This document shows positions 8,758-18,221 of a stretch of DNA of 64,000 nt, in pieces. The notes beneath the pieces were generated by a model. It was not told the DNA's origin. It made no database searches and saw nothing but the letters and a program-made list of their open reading frames with translations. The DNA is from Arthrobacter sp. SX1312 (GTDB lineage: Bacteria > Actinomycetota > Actinomycetes > Actinomycetales > Micrococcaceae): contig NZ_PJIM01000001.1 in NCBI RefSeq assembly GCF_002929295.1, positions 186,001-250,000 on the forward strand, written 5' to 3'. The position numbers and the translations under genes are program-made. Each line of letters begins with the position of its first letter. Positions within the stretch are counted from its first letter, which is position 1.

Positions 8758-9036
8758 TCGTGCCGACGATCGGCAGGTGTATTTCCTTACTGTCCGCCCG
8801 GAGCAGGGGTTGCTGGGCACCGCTTCAATCTTGACGGCGACCACAGCCGGCGGGAAACTGATTGCCTCATCGCGAGCCTCGTCGAGGCCAGTCGCCCCGC
8901 CGCCATGGCGGCCGGACACCATGACAGTCACCCGTGCGTGACAAGGGAATCAGAGCTCGAGTCAGGAGATCCTGATGAACACCGCACTTCGCGGCACCAC
9001 TCCGACCACTGCGTCGATCGCCGCAACGGAGGGACC

Positions 9037-9621
9037 ATGATGTGGACCACGGACCAAGTCATCCAGATGCGCGCGGACCGACCGGTTTACCGCGACACCG
9101 TGCAGGACAATGAGATCGCCTGGATCCGCACCGGTGAGGAGACCGGCGGGGAGTACAGCCTGCTCTACAGCGATTCCTCCGCTGGCGCCGGCGTGTTCCC
9201 GCACTTCCACACGCGCTATGAAGAGACCTTCTACGTGCTGGAGGGATCCCTCGACATCGAGATCAGCGGTGCAGACCGCCAACTGCAGCCGGGGGAGAAC
9301 GCCACTGTGCCGTTGAGGGCGGTCCACCAGTGGCAGAACACCAGCGATCGCCGGGTGCAGTTCGTCGTCGAGGTCCGGCCCGCCTACCCGTCGTTCGAGA
9401 AATGGCTCGCGGTGCTGCAGAACATGTCCTCCGACGGAATGACCCACGCCGATGGGCGCCCGAAGAATATCTCGCACGGGGCGCTGATCATCGTGGACTC
9501 CGACATCCACCTCGTGGGCCGCGACCGGGCGATGATGCCGGTGTTCCACCTGCTGGCGCGCCGGGCCCGACGCAAGGGCATCGACCGCCAGCTCGAAGAG
9601 CGCTACTGGCACCAGCACTGA
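9037..9621 (+). CDS. Cupin domain protein
   Basis: About 194 residues. Two adjacent ATGs (9037 and 9040) follow GGAGGG; the second has the better spacing, so the N-terminus is uncertain by one residue. Cupin motif 1 is clear: FPHFHTRYEETFYVLEGSLDIEI (H-x-H with E). Motif 2 is GENATVPLRAVHQWQN, with the third metal-ligand His. A C-terminal helical extension carries basic residues (LARRARRKGIDRQLEERYW). It is probably a metal-binding cupin enzyme of unknown substrate. A GC-rich hairpin follows. Confidence 0.8.
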   Translation: MMWTTDQVIQMRADRPVYRDTVQDNEIAWIRTGEETGGEYSLLYSDSSAGAGVFPHFHTRYEETFYVLEGSLDIEISGADRQLQPGENATVPLRAVHQWQNTSDRRVQFVVEVRPAYPSFEKWLAVLQNMSSDGMTHADGRPKNISHGALIIVDSDIHLVGRDRAMMPVFHLLARRARRKGIDRQLEERYWHQH

Positions 9622-9628
9622 CGGAACA

Positions 9629-9660
9629 GGCCCCGGTCGGAGCGCACCCCGGGCGGGGCC
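9629..9660 (+). terminator. GC-rich hairpin after the cupin gene
   Basis: GGCCCCG (9629-9635) pairs with CGGGGCC (9654-9660) around an 18-nt loop just after the cupin stop. There is no T-run, so a role as terminator is only likely, as is common in high-GC genomes. Confidence 0.4.
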
Positions 9661-9804
9661 TTGACGTGCAAGGTAGTCCGAGCTCAGGAACAGCGGCCCT
9701 TACCCGGGGGCTCTGGCCGTGGATATGATCGTGCGCTCGACAGCCGCTAATTCCGCTGCCCATCACGCAATTTCATGCTCCGGGATCTCGGTGGAGGCAA
9801 TACG

Positions 9805-10545
9805 ATGCCAAGCCAACGCACCGTCCTCGTTACGGGCGCCGCACGAGGGATCGGTCGAGCCATCGCCGAGTACCTCGCGGAGCAGGACTGGAGGGTGGTT
9901 GCGACCTACAATACGAGCCTTGAGGAAGCGAATGTTCTGCGGCGCACGCATGAGGTAGAGATACGCCGCCTCGACCTCCTGAACCGCGCCGCAGTACAGG
10001 ATTTCGCTCGTCGGATCGGTGACGAATTCTACTTCGATGCCCTCGTCAACAATGCCGGGGTCCTGGAGAAGGAACCGTTCGAGGCGCTGAGTCTTGACGT
10101 CTGGGACAGATCGTTCGAGGTCAATGTCACGGCCCCTCTCATCCTTGCCCGGGAGATCGGCCTCCGCATGTCATCAGGTGGGAGCATCGTCAACATCGCC
10201 AGCACGGACGCCGCCGTCGGATCGTTCCGCGGCATCGCGTACTCAGCCAGCAAGGCAGCCCTACTTTCAGTCACCCGAAGTCTGGCCAACGTGCTCGGCC
10301 CCCGCGGCGTTCGCGTCAATGCTGTGAGTCCCGGCTGGGTCGACTCCGGCATCTTGAACGAACCTTATGAAGCAGCCGGCCTCACACCTCTAGGACGAAA
10401 CGGACGACCTGACGACATAGCCGGCATCGTTGCCTTCCTCCTCAGCGCCTCCGCTTCCTTCATCACGGGAGCAACAATTGTCGCTGACGGAGGCTACACC
10501 GGGGTGGACTACTTCATGAAGAAGGAAAATGACTCCCTCGGGTAG
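9805..10545 (+). CDS. Short-chain dehydrogenase/reductase (SDR)
   Basis: 246 residues from the ATG at 9805, preceded by GGTGGAGG at good distance. Classical SDR features: cofactor-binding TGAARGIG (10-17), NNAG (82-85), catalytic Ser in the IASTD region (about 131-135) and YSASK (146-150, Tyr146/Lys150). The C-terminus has FLLSASASFITGATIVADGGY, as in FabG-type enzymes. It would reduce or oxidise a carbonyl/alcohol with NAD(P)H. An acidic residue after beta2 is absent (VVATYNTS), which hints at NADP(H) preference. Substrate is unknown; no obvious pathway partners are adjacent. Confidence 0.88.
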   Translation: MPSQRTVLVTGAARGIGRAIAEYLAEQDWRVVATYNTSLEEANVLRRTHEVEIRRLDLLNRAAVQDFARRIGDEFYFDALVNNAGVLEKEPFEALSLDVWDRSFEVNVTAPLILAREIGLRMSSGGSIVNIASTDAAVGSFRGIAYSASKAALLSVTRSLANVLGPRGVRVNAVSPGWVDSGILNEPYEAAGLTPLGRNGRPDDIAGIVAFLLSASASFITGATIVADGGYTGVDYFMKKENDSLG

Positions 10546-10652
10546 GCACCCTCACGTTCCGGCTCGAAGTATTGGACTCGACCAGCCCTCTGGTCGAAAT
10601 CCACGTCGAGGCGTTCGGGAAGAGGGCCTGCCCGGCACCTCGGTCCGGCTGA

Positions 10653-12080
10653 TCAGCCGCGGACAGCTGCCAGGGCGTCCCGCACCGCGGCGACGGCGAC
10701 GGCCGTGTCGGCGTCGTCCGTGCTCCAGTTGCTCACCGAGATCCGCAGGATGTCCCGGTCCTGCCAACGCGAACCGGACATCCACACCCGGCCGTCGGCG
10801 ATGATCCGGGCAGTCACCGCGCGCGTCGTGGCGTCGTCGCCGAAGGCCAGGCAGACCTGGGTGTAGGAGACGTCGTTGAGCACCTCGACCCCGTCCAGTA
10901 GGGCCAGCCGGTCCGCTAGCTGTTGCGCGTGTAGCACCAGTCCCCGGACCTGACGCGCAACGCCGTCCCGGCCCAGCGACTTGAGGGCCGCCCACACCGG
11001 AACGCCCCTGGCCCGCCGGGACAGTTCGGGAACCGTTTCGAGGGGGTCTGCCGGACCGTCCCCGTCCCGGATGAGGTAACTGGTATGCACGCCCATCGCG
11101 GCACGCAGCGCTGTGGCGTCCCGGACCACCACGACGCCGCAGTCGTAGGGAACGTTCAGCGTCTTGTGCGCATCGGTACCCCACGAGTCCGCTTCCTCCA
11201 TCCCAGCGGTCAGAGCGGCGAGCTCCGGCACGGCGGCCGCCCACAGCCCGAAGGCGCCGTCCACATGGACCCAGGCACCATGAGCCTTGGCCACGGTGAT
11301 CGCTTCCCTGAAAGGATCAAAAGCACCGGAGTGCAGGTTCCCGGCCTGCAGGCACACCAGCAGCGGGGGGCGTCCCGATCCGCCGGCTTCTTCGCGCCCG
11401 GCGTCGGTCAGGGCGCGATCCAGAGCGCAGTCCAGTTCTGCAGGATTCATGCGGCCCTGCCCGTCGACAGGTACCACCGTGGGCCGGCCGAGCCCCAGGT
11501 AGCGGAGGTCCAGATCGATGGTGTCGTGCCGCTCCTCGCCCACGAAACAGTGGATCCGCGGTCCGCCGGCCAGCCCGTACGTGTCCAGGTCCCATCCGGC
11601 GTCGGTCATCAACCGCCACCGAGCAGCGGCCAGTCCGGTGAAGTTGGCCATCGTGGCACCCGTCGTGAAGCCCACATCTGCGTCCCGCGGGAGGTTCAGC
11701 AGATCGAGCAGCCATCTACCGGCGGCCTCCTCGATGGCCGCCGTAGCCGGGGTCGCGAACCGGAGCCCGGTGTTCTGGTCCCAGGCGCTGACGAGCCAGT
11801 CCGCAGCCAGCGCAGCGGGCACCGTGCCCCCGATGACCCAGCCGAAGAACCGTCCGGAGGGCATGGCCATCAGTCCGGGTTCAGCCTTGGCCGCCAGATC
11901 GTCCACCACGTCGGCCGCCGGGGTTCCGGCCTGGGGGAGGGGACCGCCGAAGTCCGCCGCGAGATCGGCCGCGGTCCTGCTCGGGCCGACGCGCCGCCGA
12001 TCCTGGCTTTCCAGCCACTGGCGCGTATGCCCGAAGGCAGCAGCCAGGGCGTCTTCGTAGTGTTTCTCAGGTGCTGACAT
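10653..12080 (-). CDS. PLP-dependent group II decarboxylase-like enzyme
   Basis: 475 residues. The PLP lysine is in WGTDAHKTLNVPYDCG (Lys306), preceded by HVDGAFGLW (272-280), whose Asp contacts the pyridine nitrogen. FTTGATMANFTGLAAAR (about 138-153) is the usual group II segment. These enzymes decarboxylate aromatic or acidic L-amino acids to amines; some members act as aldehyde synthases. The substrate cannot be decided from sequence. It is monocistronic, convergent with the SDR gene. The start ATG at 12080 fits the length of homologues. Confidence 0.85.
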   Translation of the reverse strand: MSAPEKHYEDALAAAFGHTRQWLESQDRRRVGPSRTAADLAADFGGPLPQAGTPAADVVDDLAAKAEPGLMAMPSGRFFGWVIGGTVPAALAADWLVSAWDQNTGLRFATPATAAIEEAAGRWLLDLLNLPRDADVGFTTGATMANFTGLAAARWRLMTDAGWDLDTYGLAGGPRIHCFVGEERHDTIDLDLRYLGLGRPTVVPVDGQGRMNPAELDCALDRALTDAGREEAGGSGRPPLLVCLQAGNLHSGAFDPFREAITVAKAHGAWVHVDGAFGLWAAAVPELAALTAGMEEADSWGTDAHKTLNVPYDCGVVVVRDATALRAAMGVHTSYLIRDGDGPADPLETVPELSRRARGVPVWAALKSLGRDGVARQVRGLVLHAQQLADRLALLDGVEVLNDVSYTQVCLAFGDDATTRAVTARIIADGRVWMSGSRWQDRDILRISVSNWSTDDADTAVAVAAVRDALAAVRG

Positions 12081-12544
12081 GGCCGCATGCTACCCCCGTG
12101 ACTTCGGGACGGGCAGTGCCTTCGGACTGTCATCCAGCGGGGGCCGCGTTGTGGCGGAATCTTCCGCTACTCGGCGGAAGGGAACCGCCCGGGAGTCGGT
12201 GTAGTACGACCGCAGTCCATGCTTCATGCCGGGTGGGCGCTGGGCGACTGATCTTCCGCGGCGAGTAGATGACGGATAGGCGCGGCACCCCATCGAGCCG
12301 TTCCACAGGGACGGGCCCTCCGGCCGGCACCGACCCTGTGCGTCAGCCCGCCGCGGCATACGCCTAGCTGAACCTGAGATCGAGCGCCTCGTCACCCGAG
12401 GTCCCGGTAAGCCCGGGATCCGGGCCCCTGTGGTGGAAGAACCTCAGCAGTGCTGCCTCCGCGGCTCTCAGGTCGACGACGACGCCGGGCCCGGGAACCG
12501 GGCCACAAGCGCCCGGTGGTGACTCAACCGATGCCTGCTGGCGC
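12081..12544. other. 464-bp stretch without a convincing gene
   Basis: No ORF here has a start, ribosome site and recognisable product together. A minus-strand frame is open from about 12550 to 12364 and ends DEALDLRFS-stop after a VVVDLRAAEAALLRFF stretch. This looks protein-like but has no start codon and could be a gene remnant. The 100 bp next to the decarboxylase start should hold its promoter. Confidence 0.4.
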
Positions 12545-12949
12545 CTAAATCCGGCGCTTGTAGTGGTCGTGGGTCAGCTTCAGCTGCTCTGCCCAGAACG
12601 CGTACTTCCGCTCATCGGATGCGCCCGGCTCCAGATGGCCGAGGTTCTCCGCAAGGGTGTAGAACTCGCTTCCGGGCTCCCGTTCCACCTCCGAGAGCGT
12701 CGCGACCGACGAGAGCATGAACCGACTGTGCAGGAGGTCCTCCCTCACGACGTCGGCGAGGAGCGCGCCGAGCGCATCGCGGTCAGCAGCCTGGGAGAAA
12801 TCGAACGGTTCCGTATCGGTGTCCTCACTGATCTGTCGATTGAGGTCCTCATAGGTGATCAACTCCTGCCGGCGGGCAGTGTGGACCATGATGCTGCGGG
12901 CAGCCTCCATGACTATGGCCCGGTCCTCGTCAGTGCGTGCGTGCGGCAT
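12545..12949 (-). CDS. Conserved-looking hypothetical protein
   Basis: 134 residues from MPHARTDEDRAIVMEAA. The start at 12949 is chosen because GAAGGGG lies about 5 nt upstream; the in-frame extension to 13069 shows no coding character. The protein is mostly helical and acidic, with EDLNRQI and DRDALGALLADVVREDL segments and no signal peptide or membrane helix. The family is not recognised. It is divergent from the SRPBCC gene. Confidence 0.6.
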   Translation of the reverse strand: MPHARTDEDRAIVMEAARSIMVHTARRQELITYEDLNRQISEDTDTEPFDFSQAADRDALGALLADVVREDLLHSRFMLSSVATLSEVEREPGSEFYTLAENLGHLEPGASDERKYAFWAEQLKLTHDHYKRRI

Positions 12950-13125
12950 GCTGCCCCTTCCGTCGGCTTCCGAAAGCCTATCCGTCCCAGCTCCGACGAT
13001 CTCCCGATGCCCAGGCAGTTCGAGCCTGCCCGGGAACCACACGGCGACCGGTGGTTTCTGCTCCGCCACGATATTTACACGATGCCGAGGCGCGGTGTAT
13101 GGCTTGACCCATGAGGAGTCATCAC

Positions 13126-13533
13126 GTGAGCCGGATCATCACGGCATCTCCGGAGGCTGTCTACGACGTCGCGTCGGACATCGGCAACCTGCCGAAGTGG
13201 GCCGCCGGCTTCGCGCAGTCGGAGGTGGTGCAGGACGGGCGGGATCTGTTCGTCGAGTCCCCGATGGGGGGGGTCCGTATCCAGTTCGTGGAACGGAACC
13301 GGTTCGGGGTGCTTGATCACGACGTCGTTCTGCCGTCCGGGACTGTCGTCACGAATCCGATGCGGGTGGTCTCCCACCCGGACGGTGCCGAAGTGATCTT
13401 CACCGTTCGCCAGATCGAACTCAGCGATACGGAGTTCGCGCGGGACGTCCGGATGGTCGAGGCCGATCTCGATCGTCTCGCAGCGCTGGTGAGCAACGGG
13501 GCACCCGCAGTTCCGGGCGGCAAGGGGGAGTAA
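13126..13533 (+). CDS. SRPBCC (START-like) family protein
   Basis: 135 residues. The N-terminal VSRIITASPEAVYDVASDIGNLPKW is the typical first strand and helix of polyketide cyclase/dehydrase-type SRPBCC proteins, which bind hydrophobic ligands in a deep cavity. The GTG at 13126 is preferred: AGGAG is 7-8 nt upstream and family homology starts there. An ATG at 13111 would add five residues and has no ribosome site. Ligand and partner are unknown. Confidence 0.7.
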   Translation: MSRIITASPEAVYDVASDIGNLPKWAAGFAQSEVVQDGRDLFVESPMGGVRIQFVERNRFGVLDHDVVLPSGTVVTNPMRVVSHPDGAEVIFTVRQIELSDTEFARDVRMVEADLDRLAALVSNGAPAVPGGKGE

Positions 13534-13650
13534 CCTACGTGCGGCCAGGGCGCCGGGCATCCAGCGTCTGGCCCGGTTGCCCGGGTGCGGAAAAGGATCG
13601 GCCTCCGGGCCGTAGCCGAACGGTAGGGTGACGCTGACAGAAGGGCTGCA

Positions 13651-14313
13651 ATGTGTTCTCTTCACCATGAGGTGGATCGTCGGGTCGCCGAGCCGCTGGC
13701 CGCTTCGCTCGACCGCATCGGACATCTGGTCACCTCCGTCGTCCCGCCAGGCTATGAGCGCTACGTGCGCGTCCTCAACCCTGTCGCCATCGATGACGGT
13801 TCGGTCATCAGGTGGTCGGACATCATGGAACGCAACGGCCTCGAACCGAGCCCCTGGATGCAGTGGGACGAGCTGAAGGCCCACCCTGACGCCGTTCTTC
13901 CCGCCGGCAACGCAGAACCTGCGATGGGTGATCCTCATCCAAGCCTCGCAGGAGCCCTGATCCGCGAGCTCCACGTGGACGAGGGCCGACACTACTTCGC
14001 GAGCTGGACCGGCTACGCCGAAGGAAGCGCTCCGCCGATCATCGAGTTCTCACCATCCCGACGGGAGATGGCGCTGTACTCGGGCGTCCTCATCGATGCC
14101 GAGGGCTCTGTGGTTGTACCGACTACGGACACGGGCCGCGTTCCCACGTACTGGTGGCCAGGAGATCTGCAGTGGTGCGTCGGCCAGGACCTGTACGCAC
14201 GAAGCCTCATCGTCGGCTGCGACCTACCCACCGCCGGCAGAATCCTTGCAGCCGAAGACCTGGACTCCCACCTGATCCGCGAATCGGACATGGTTCCCTC
14301 CGAGGACTTCTGA
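13651..14313 (+). CDS. Hypothetical protein
   Basis: 220 residues, start ATG after AGAAGGG at suitable distance. No signal peptide, membrane helix or catalytic motif is visible. It is rich in Trp, Pro and Asp, with segments such as WWPGDLQWCVGQDLY that suggest a folded globular protein; the pattern resembles actinobacterial hypothetical proteins found near toxin-immunity type genes, but I cannot assign a family. It is monocistronic and convergent with the lipoprotein at 14373. Confidence 0.65.
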   Translation: MCSLHHEVDRRVAEPLAASLDRIGHLVTSVVPPGYERYVRVLNPVAIDDGSVIRWSDIMERNGLEPSPWMQWDELKAHPDAVLPAGNAEPAMGDPHPSLAGALIRELHVDEGRHYFASWTGYAEGSAPPIIEFSPSRREMALYSGVLIDAEGSVVVPTTDTGRVPTYWWPGDLQWCVGQDLYARSLIVGCDLPTAGRILAAEDLDSHLIRESDMVPSEDF

Positions 14314-14372
14314 ACCTAATATGCCCCGGTTCGGGACGGGGGTCCTTCGCTGGGACAGAATCGCATCGTCGA

Positions 14373-14849
14373 CTAGAGGGCGGGCAGTGTCACAACCGCC
14401 TCACCGTACGTAAGAGTGACGTCCTGAGTCCTGTCGATCTCCGTGGGGGTACTGATGACGTAGGTCCGTGGCGACATGTCGGCTGAGCACACCGTCGCCT
14501 CGTGGCGGTCGATGCCCACCTTCACGGTGTGAGGACCGACGACCTCGATCGATGAAGGGAAGGCGGGGCAACTCCCGCTGCCCACAAGGACGATCGCGAA
14601 CGTGTCGCCGCCGTCGAGCCACCCAGCCCTCGGGAAGGGGTAGGCGGAGCCCGGGGAGCGGGGAGGTTGCTCTCCGATGATCGCTTCCGCGGGGAGTCCT
14701 CCCCGGATCTCGGACTCGGCGATCGACTGTTGCAGCGAGTCCGTCGCTTCGGGAGCGGGAGGTGACCCTGTGGTGCCGGGTTCTGCCGTGCATCCTCCGA
14801 TCAGCAGGACGGTCGCGGCCACCACGCCCACAGCAAGTCGATTCCCCAT
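14373..14849 (-). CDS. Putative lipoprotein
   Basis: 158 residues starting MGNRLAVGVVAATVLLIGGC. The lipobox LIGGC (Cys about residue 20) predicts membrane anchoring after signal peptidase II cleavage. A short Pro/Thr/Ser linker follows, then a domain with two cysteines (GSGSCPAF and EATVCSAD) that could form a disulfide outside the cell. The longer in-frame reading from 14981 has no coding character and overlaps the HNH gene. Family not recognised. Confidence 0.65.
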   Translation of the reverse strand: MGNRLAVGVVAATVLLIGGCTAEPGTTGSPPAPEATDSLQQSIAESEIRGGLPAEAIIGEQPPRSPGSAYPFPRAGWLDGGDTFAIVLVGSGSCPAFPSSIEVVGPHTVKVGIDRHEATVCSADMSPRTYVISTPTEIDRTQDVTLTYGEAVVTLPAL

Positions 14850-14977
14850 GACACGAGACCAGGGTGCACCGGAGACATGTAGCCCAGGGCACTGGTCACG
14901 CGGTGTCCGGCGTCCACGCGCGTCGCCGGGATCCAGGTGGTCGAACCCTCGGCGGGGACAGCGACAGGAGCGCGGCG

Positions 14978-15874
14978 TCACGGAGCGTCCGGGCCCGACG
15001 ACGCATCCAGGATGCGCGCCGCGCCCGACTCCGCGGCAAGCTGCTCGTCGGTCAGGGCCGCTCCGCGCAGGAAGCCGCTCCGGGCGAGCATCCCCCGGAG
15101 CTCACCGGCACCATAGGGGCGGGGCCATCGGCTGTGGGCAACCACATGGCAGTTGGGACACAGCGGAACGAGGTCGACGAGCGGATCGACGGCGTAGTCG
15201 GCGTCGACGTACTCCGGCGGGGTGATGTGATGCATCTGGATCAGGTCGCTGCCGTCGAGGCCGTACCTCTGTTCGAAGTCGAGGCCGCACGCATGGCAGG
15301 CGGAACCCCGGTGGGCGACGACCGTCCTCCGCACATCCGGGTCGTGCTCGAACCGGTTGACGTGCACCCGCTTGCCGGCCGCCGGCGGCAGGGAACCAGG
15401 GGCCGGATCGAGTGAGCCGGCGTCGGGGGTGAACGCCTCTCTCCAGGCCGTACGCAGCGCTGCCTCGTCCGTCCCCTCGATCACGATCGGTCTGCCGTCG
15501 GCGGCCAGGACGCCGGGTGCGAGTTCCACGAGCCGCGTCAAGGCCAGCTGATCGCCGTGGGGGAGAAGGGCGTCGAACTCGATCTGCGCTGGTGTCGTCG
15601 GCTCATCCTCCGGCTCTGATTCGCCGACGGCGGCGAGGGTGCCGTGGCCGATGAGGCCCTGCCCGGCCGGGGGACCGGTAAGGATCACCAGCCACACGTC
15701 CATGCCGCGTGAGGGGGCGGTGGGCGGTGCGGCAGCGTGCGACGAGGCGAGGAGTGCGGGGAGGGTCCAGCGCTGCCGGACCACGCCGTCCCGGCGCACG
15801 GCATCGATGTCGGCTACGTACGGCCCGTCCCATTGGGGCTCATCCGGGTTCCAGGGAATGATCACTGCCACCAT
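14978..15874 (-). CDS. HNH endonuclease domain protein
   Basis: 298 residues. The C-terminal third is a zinc-bound HNH nuclease: CHACGLDF (Cys193, Cys196), IQMHHITPP (His215-216) and LVPLCPNCHVVAH (Cys239, Cys242, His243). This arrangement is like McrA-type HNH domains in solitary restriction-like proteins. The N-terminal ~165 residues have no recognised domain and may read DNA modification. No methyltransferase lies nearby, so a modification-dependent restriction role is possible but unproven. Confidence 0.78.
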   Translation of the reverse strand: MVAVIIPWNPDEPQWDGPYVADIDAVRRDGVVRQRWTLPALLASSHAAAPPTAPSRGMDVWLVILTGPPAGQGLIGHGTLAAVGESEPEDEPTTPAQIEFDALLPHGDQLALTRLVELAPGVLAADGRPIVIEGTDEAALRTAWREAFTPDAGSLDPAPGSLPPAAGKRVHVNRFEHDPDVRRTVVAHRGSACHACGLDFEQRYGLDGSDLIQMHHITPPEYVDADYAVDPLVDLVPLCPNCHVVAHSRWPRPYGAGELRGMLARSGFLRGAALTDEQLAAESGAARILDASSGPDAP

Positions 15875-15907
15875 GGCACGAGTGTGACAGATACCCGCCC
15901 TCGCGGT

Positions 15908-16297
15908 TCAGCCTCGAAGCACCCATCTCTCGGCTTCCTCCCACTCGGTGAAGAAGCGAGCATCGGTGCGGGCCTTCACCAGGAACGCGGTGAGCACGAG
16001 GTCGACGGCGTCGGTCCCGAGCACGGCGACCCGGGCGGGGAACTCGTGGGAGAGGATCGCCGTCCTCGCCTCCCACGTGATCTCCTTCAGTTTCGTCACC
16101 TCCACCAGCAGCGGCAGGGTGGGCGAGCCGGACATGGCGATGGCGGATCCGACGCCGGCGATGTCGTTCCGATCGATGGCGATGCGTGGTGTCCAGCGCA
16201 GGTGGAGCATGTGCGGGAGGACGTCGAGCGAGAATCGGCCCGTCCTGCGGTCCGCCGCCCCTCGGGAGTCACACCGCTGCATCATGTTCGTATCCAT
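15908..16297 (-). CDS. Small STAS-like (DUF7793-type) protein
   Basis: 129 residues from an ATG at 16297 (another in-frame Met lies four codons on). The sequence has a compact alpha/beta pattern with IAIDRNDIAGVGSAIAMSGSPTLPLLVEVTKLKEITWEARTAI, close to anti-sigma-antagonist-like STAS proteins of actinobacteria: the Ile/Leu strands and a small polar loop fit. It ends in EWEEAERWVLRG, also common there. Partner proteins are not encoded nearby. The assignment is by pattern only. Confidence 0.5.
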   Translation of the reverse strand: MDTNMMQRCDSRGAADRRTGRFSLDVLPHMLHLRWTPRIAIDRNDIAGVGSAIAMSGSPTLPLLVEVTKLKEITWEARTAILSHEFPARVAVLGTDAVDLVLTAFLVKARTDARFFTEWEEAERWVLRG

Positions 16298-16482
16298 TCG
16301 GCAGACCCCCGGAACCACAGCGTCACCACGCGCGAGGTACTGCCGCCGAGTTTCGGGGTGTGGGCCACGCGGGCGGTCGGTCGCGCAGGCGCGCGGACTG
16401 GAGGATGTTCGACGCCGCCTGGGGCACGGATGGGTGAACAACCGAAGCAGGTGGCGTCGCGCCCGTCAGGGGAGCGGGGGCG

Positions 16483-16836
16483 TCACAGCTCCCACCGCGG
16501 CTGATCCTGCCAGAGCATCATGCCGTCGAAGCTGTTGATCACCTCGCGCACGCCCGGTGCGAGGACGGGAAGCCCGCCGTCGACGGCGATCAGCGGTCCG
16601 TACTGCCGCAACTCCGCCATCTCATTGGCGAAGTGGAGGGCGCGCGCGTGATCGGCCGTGAGGCCCACGCCGCCCGCCGCGACGGCTTCGAGAGCCGACT
16701 GGGCCCGGCCGAACAGGATGGCATGGGCGAGGTCGATCGCCGTCGTCTCGGGGTCCTGTTCCGCCTCGGTGGCCCAGCTCCGCAGCACAGGGTCTTCCTT
16801 GAAGCGCACGCTCGCCTGATCCCGTTCCACTGCCAT
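16483..16836 (-). CDS. Hypothetical protein
   Basis: 117 residues from MAVERDQASVRFKED. Helical, acidic, no signal or membrane segment; contains ATEAEQDPETTAIDLAHAILFGRAQSALEAVAAGG and ends MLWQDQPRWEL. The shorter start at 16836 is chosen because the upstream in-frame stretch runs over the promoter region of the divergent App1-like gene. Family not recognised. Confidence 0.55.
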   Translation of the reverse strand: MAVERDQASVRFKEDPVLRSWATEAEQDPETTAIDLAHAILFGRAQSALEAVAAGGVGLTADHARALHFANEMAELRQYGPLIAVDGGLPVLAPGVREVINSFDGMMLWQDQPRWEL

Positions 16837-16993
16837 GACGTCCCCGCTGATCGTTGGCTGTATCGAAGTCCAAGCGTCCCAGTCGCCGCCTCCACCGACA
16901 AGACCGGCCGATCCGAAATACGAAGTTGTTAGCCGCCCGTGATCTGTGCGGACTCCGCTCGTCCGTCGCGGTGGGTCGTGCCAGACTGGGACC

Positions 16994-18145
16994 ATGCGCC
17001 CACATCCCCTGAAACCGCACGCGCGCTCCACCAGCCCGGACCGTGCCATGACCCCCGCCGGCGAGGAGCGTCATGTCGCCATGCGCCTCGACGACGCCTG
17101 GCTCCGTTTCCAGACCCGGCGGGCGATCCGCCGTGGACGAATGGAAACCGTCATCCCCTACACGGGTTACGGCTCGACGTCGTGGGTGCGCGTCCTGGCG
17201 CGCGTTGTCCTCAGCGATCCGAGGGACGCCGTCCCTGGGTCGGACGAGGGCCGCCTGAAGCCGCTGCAGGACGGCATGCGCGGCTGGCGCAACTTCACGA
17301 GCGCGCCGGTGGCGCACGCCGTCGTACACGTCACCATCGGTGACACGGTGCACGACGTCGAGGCGGACCGCGGCGGCGTGGTGGACGCGCGGATCCCGGT
17401 GAACCTCGCCGCCGGCTGGCACAACATCACCCTCCAGACGGGCGGCTCCAGGGCGGCGGAGGCCCCCGTGCGGATCGTCGAGGACGGGACGGAGTTCGGC
17501 GTCGTGTCCGACATCGACGACACCGTCATGGTGACGGCGCTGCCCCGACCGTTCCTCGCCGCGTGGAACACCTTCGTGCTGGACGAGCACGCGCGGACGC
17601 CCACCCCCGGCATGGCCGTGCTCTACGAGCGCATCGTGCGCACGGTCCCGTCGGCTCCCGTGCTGTATCTCTCCACCGGGGCCTGGAACGTTGCGCCGAC
17701 GCTGTCGCGGTTCCTCTCCCGGAACCTCTACCCGGCAGGGCCGAAGCTGCTCACCGACTGGGGGCCGACGCGCGACCGCTGGTTCCGCAGCGGGCAGGAG
17801 CACAAGCGGCTCTCCCTCGAGCGGCTGGCCGAGGAATTCCCCGAGATGAAGTGGCTGCTCGTGGGCGACGACGGTCAGCACGACGAGGCGATTTACGCCG
17901 AATTCGCCCGCCGCCATCCCGAGAACGTGCGGGCCATCGCGATCCGGCAGCTCTCCGTGAGCGAGGCAGTGCTCGCAGGTGGCCGCTCGAAGACCGGCGT
18001 GCAGCCGACCCCGGGCATCCCGTGGATCTACGCCCCCGACGGCGCCGGCATGTCCGCCCGCCTCGAGGAGATGGGCATCATCGAGCACACGGTGCGTACC
18101 GCCGACGTGCCCGAGGAGGGCGACATCGCGGGGGAGTCGGACTGA
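16994..18145 (+). CDS. App1-like (DUF2183) phosphatase
   Basis: 383 residues from the ATG at 16994 (GGGA just upstream). The catalytic DIDDTVMVTALPR motif (DxDxT, about residues 174-186) is HAD-like and defines the App1/DUF2183 family, related to phosphatidate phosphatases. VLYLSTGAWNVAPTL and LLVGDDGQHDEAIY are the other conserved blocks (thiol/serine motif II and acidic motif IV). The N-terminal half is a beta-rich region of the same family. The probable reaction is dephosphorylation of phosphatidate or a similar lipid phosphate. In bacteria the physiological substrate is not settled. Confidence 0.82.
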   Translation: MRPHPLKPHARSTSPDRAMTPAGEERHVAMRLDDAWLRFQTRRAIRRGRMETVIPYTGYGSTSWVRVLARVVLSDPRDAVPGSDEGRLKPLQDGMRGWRNFTSAPVAHAVVHVTIGDTVHDVEADRGGVVDARIPVNLAAGWHNITLQTGGSRAAEAPVRIVEDGTEFGVVSDIDDTVMVTALPRPFLAAWNTFVLDEHARTPTPGMAVLYERIVRTVPSAPVLYLSTGAWNVAPTLSRFLSRNLYPAGPKLLTDWGPTRDRWFRSGQEHKRLSLERLAEEFPEMKWLLVGDDGQHDEAIYAEFARRHPENVRAIAIRQLSVSEAVLAGGRSKTGVQPTPGIPWIYAPDGAGMSARLEEMGIIEHTVRTADVPEEGDIAGESD

Positions 18146-18221
18146 CCGGGCGGCGCCGCAGTTCGTCATGAAGGCCAGGAGTCTTGATGGCACCACCGCT
18201 CTGTCGTAGCGTGGGCGCCTA

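Noticed and set aside
12364-12550. Minus-strand frame ending DEALDLRFS
   Set aside because: Protein-like but has no start codon or ribosome site; kept only as a note on the gap.
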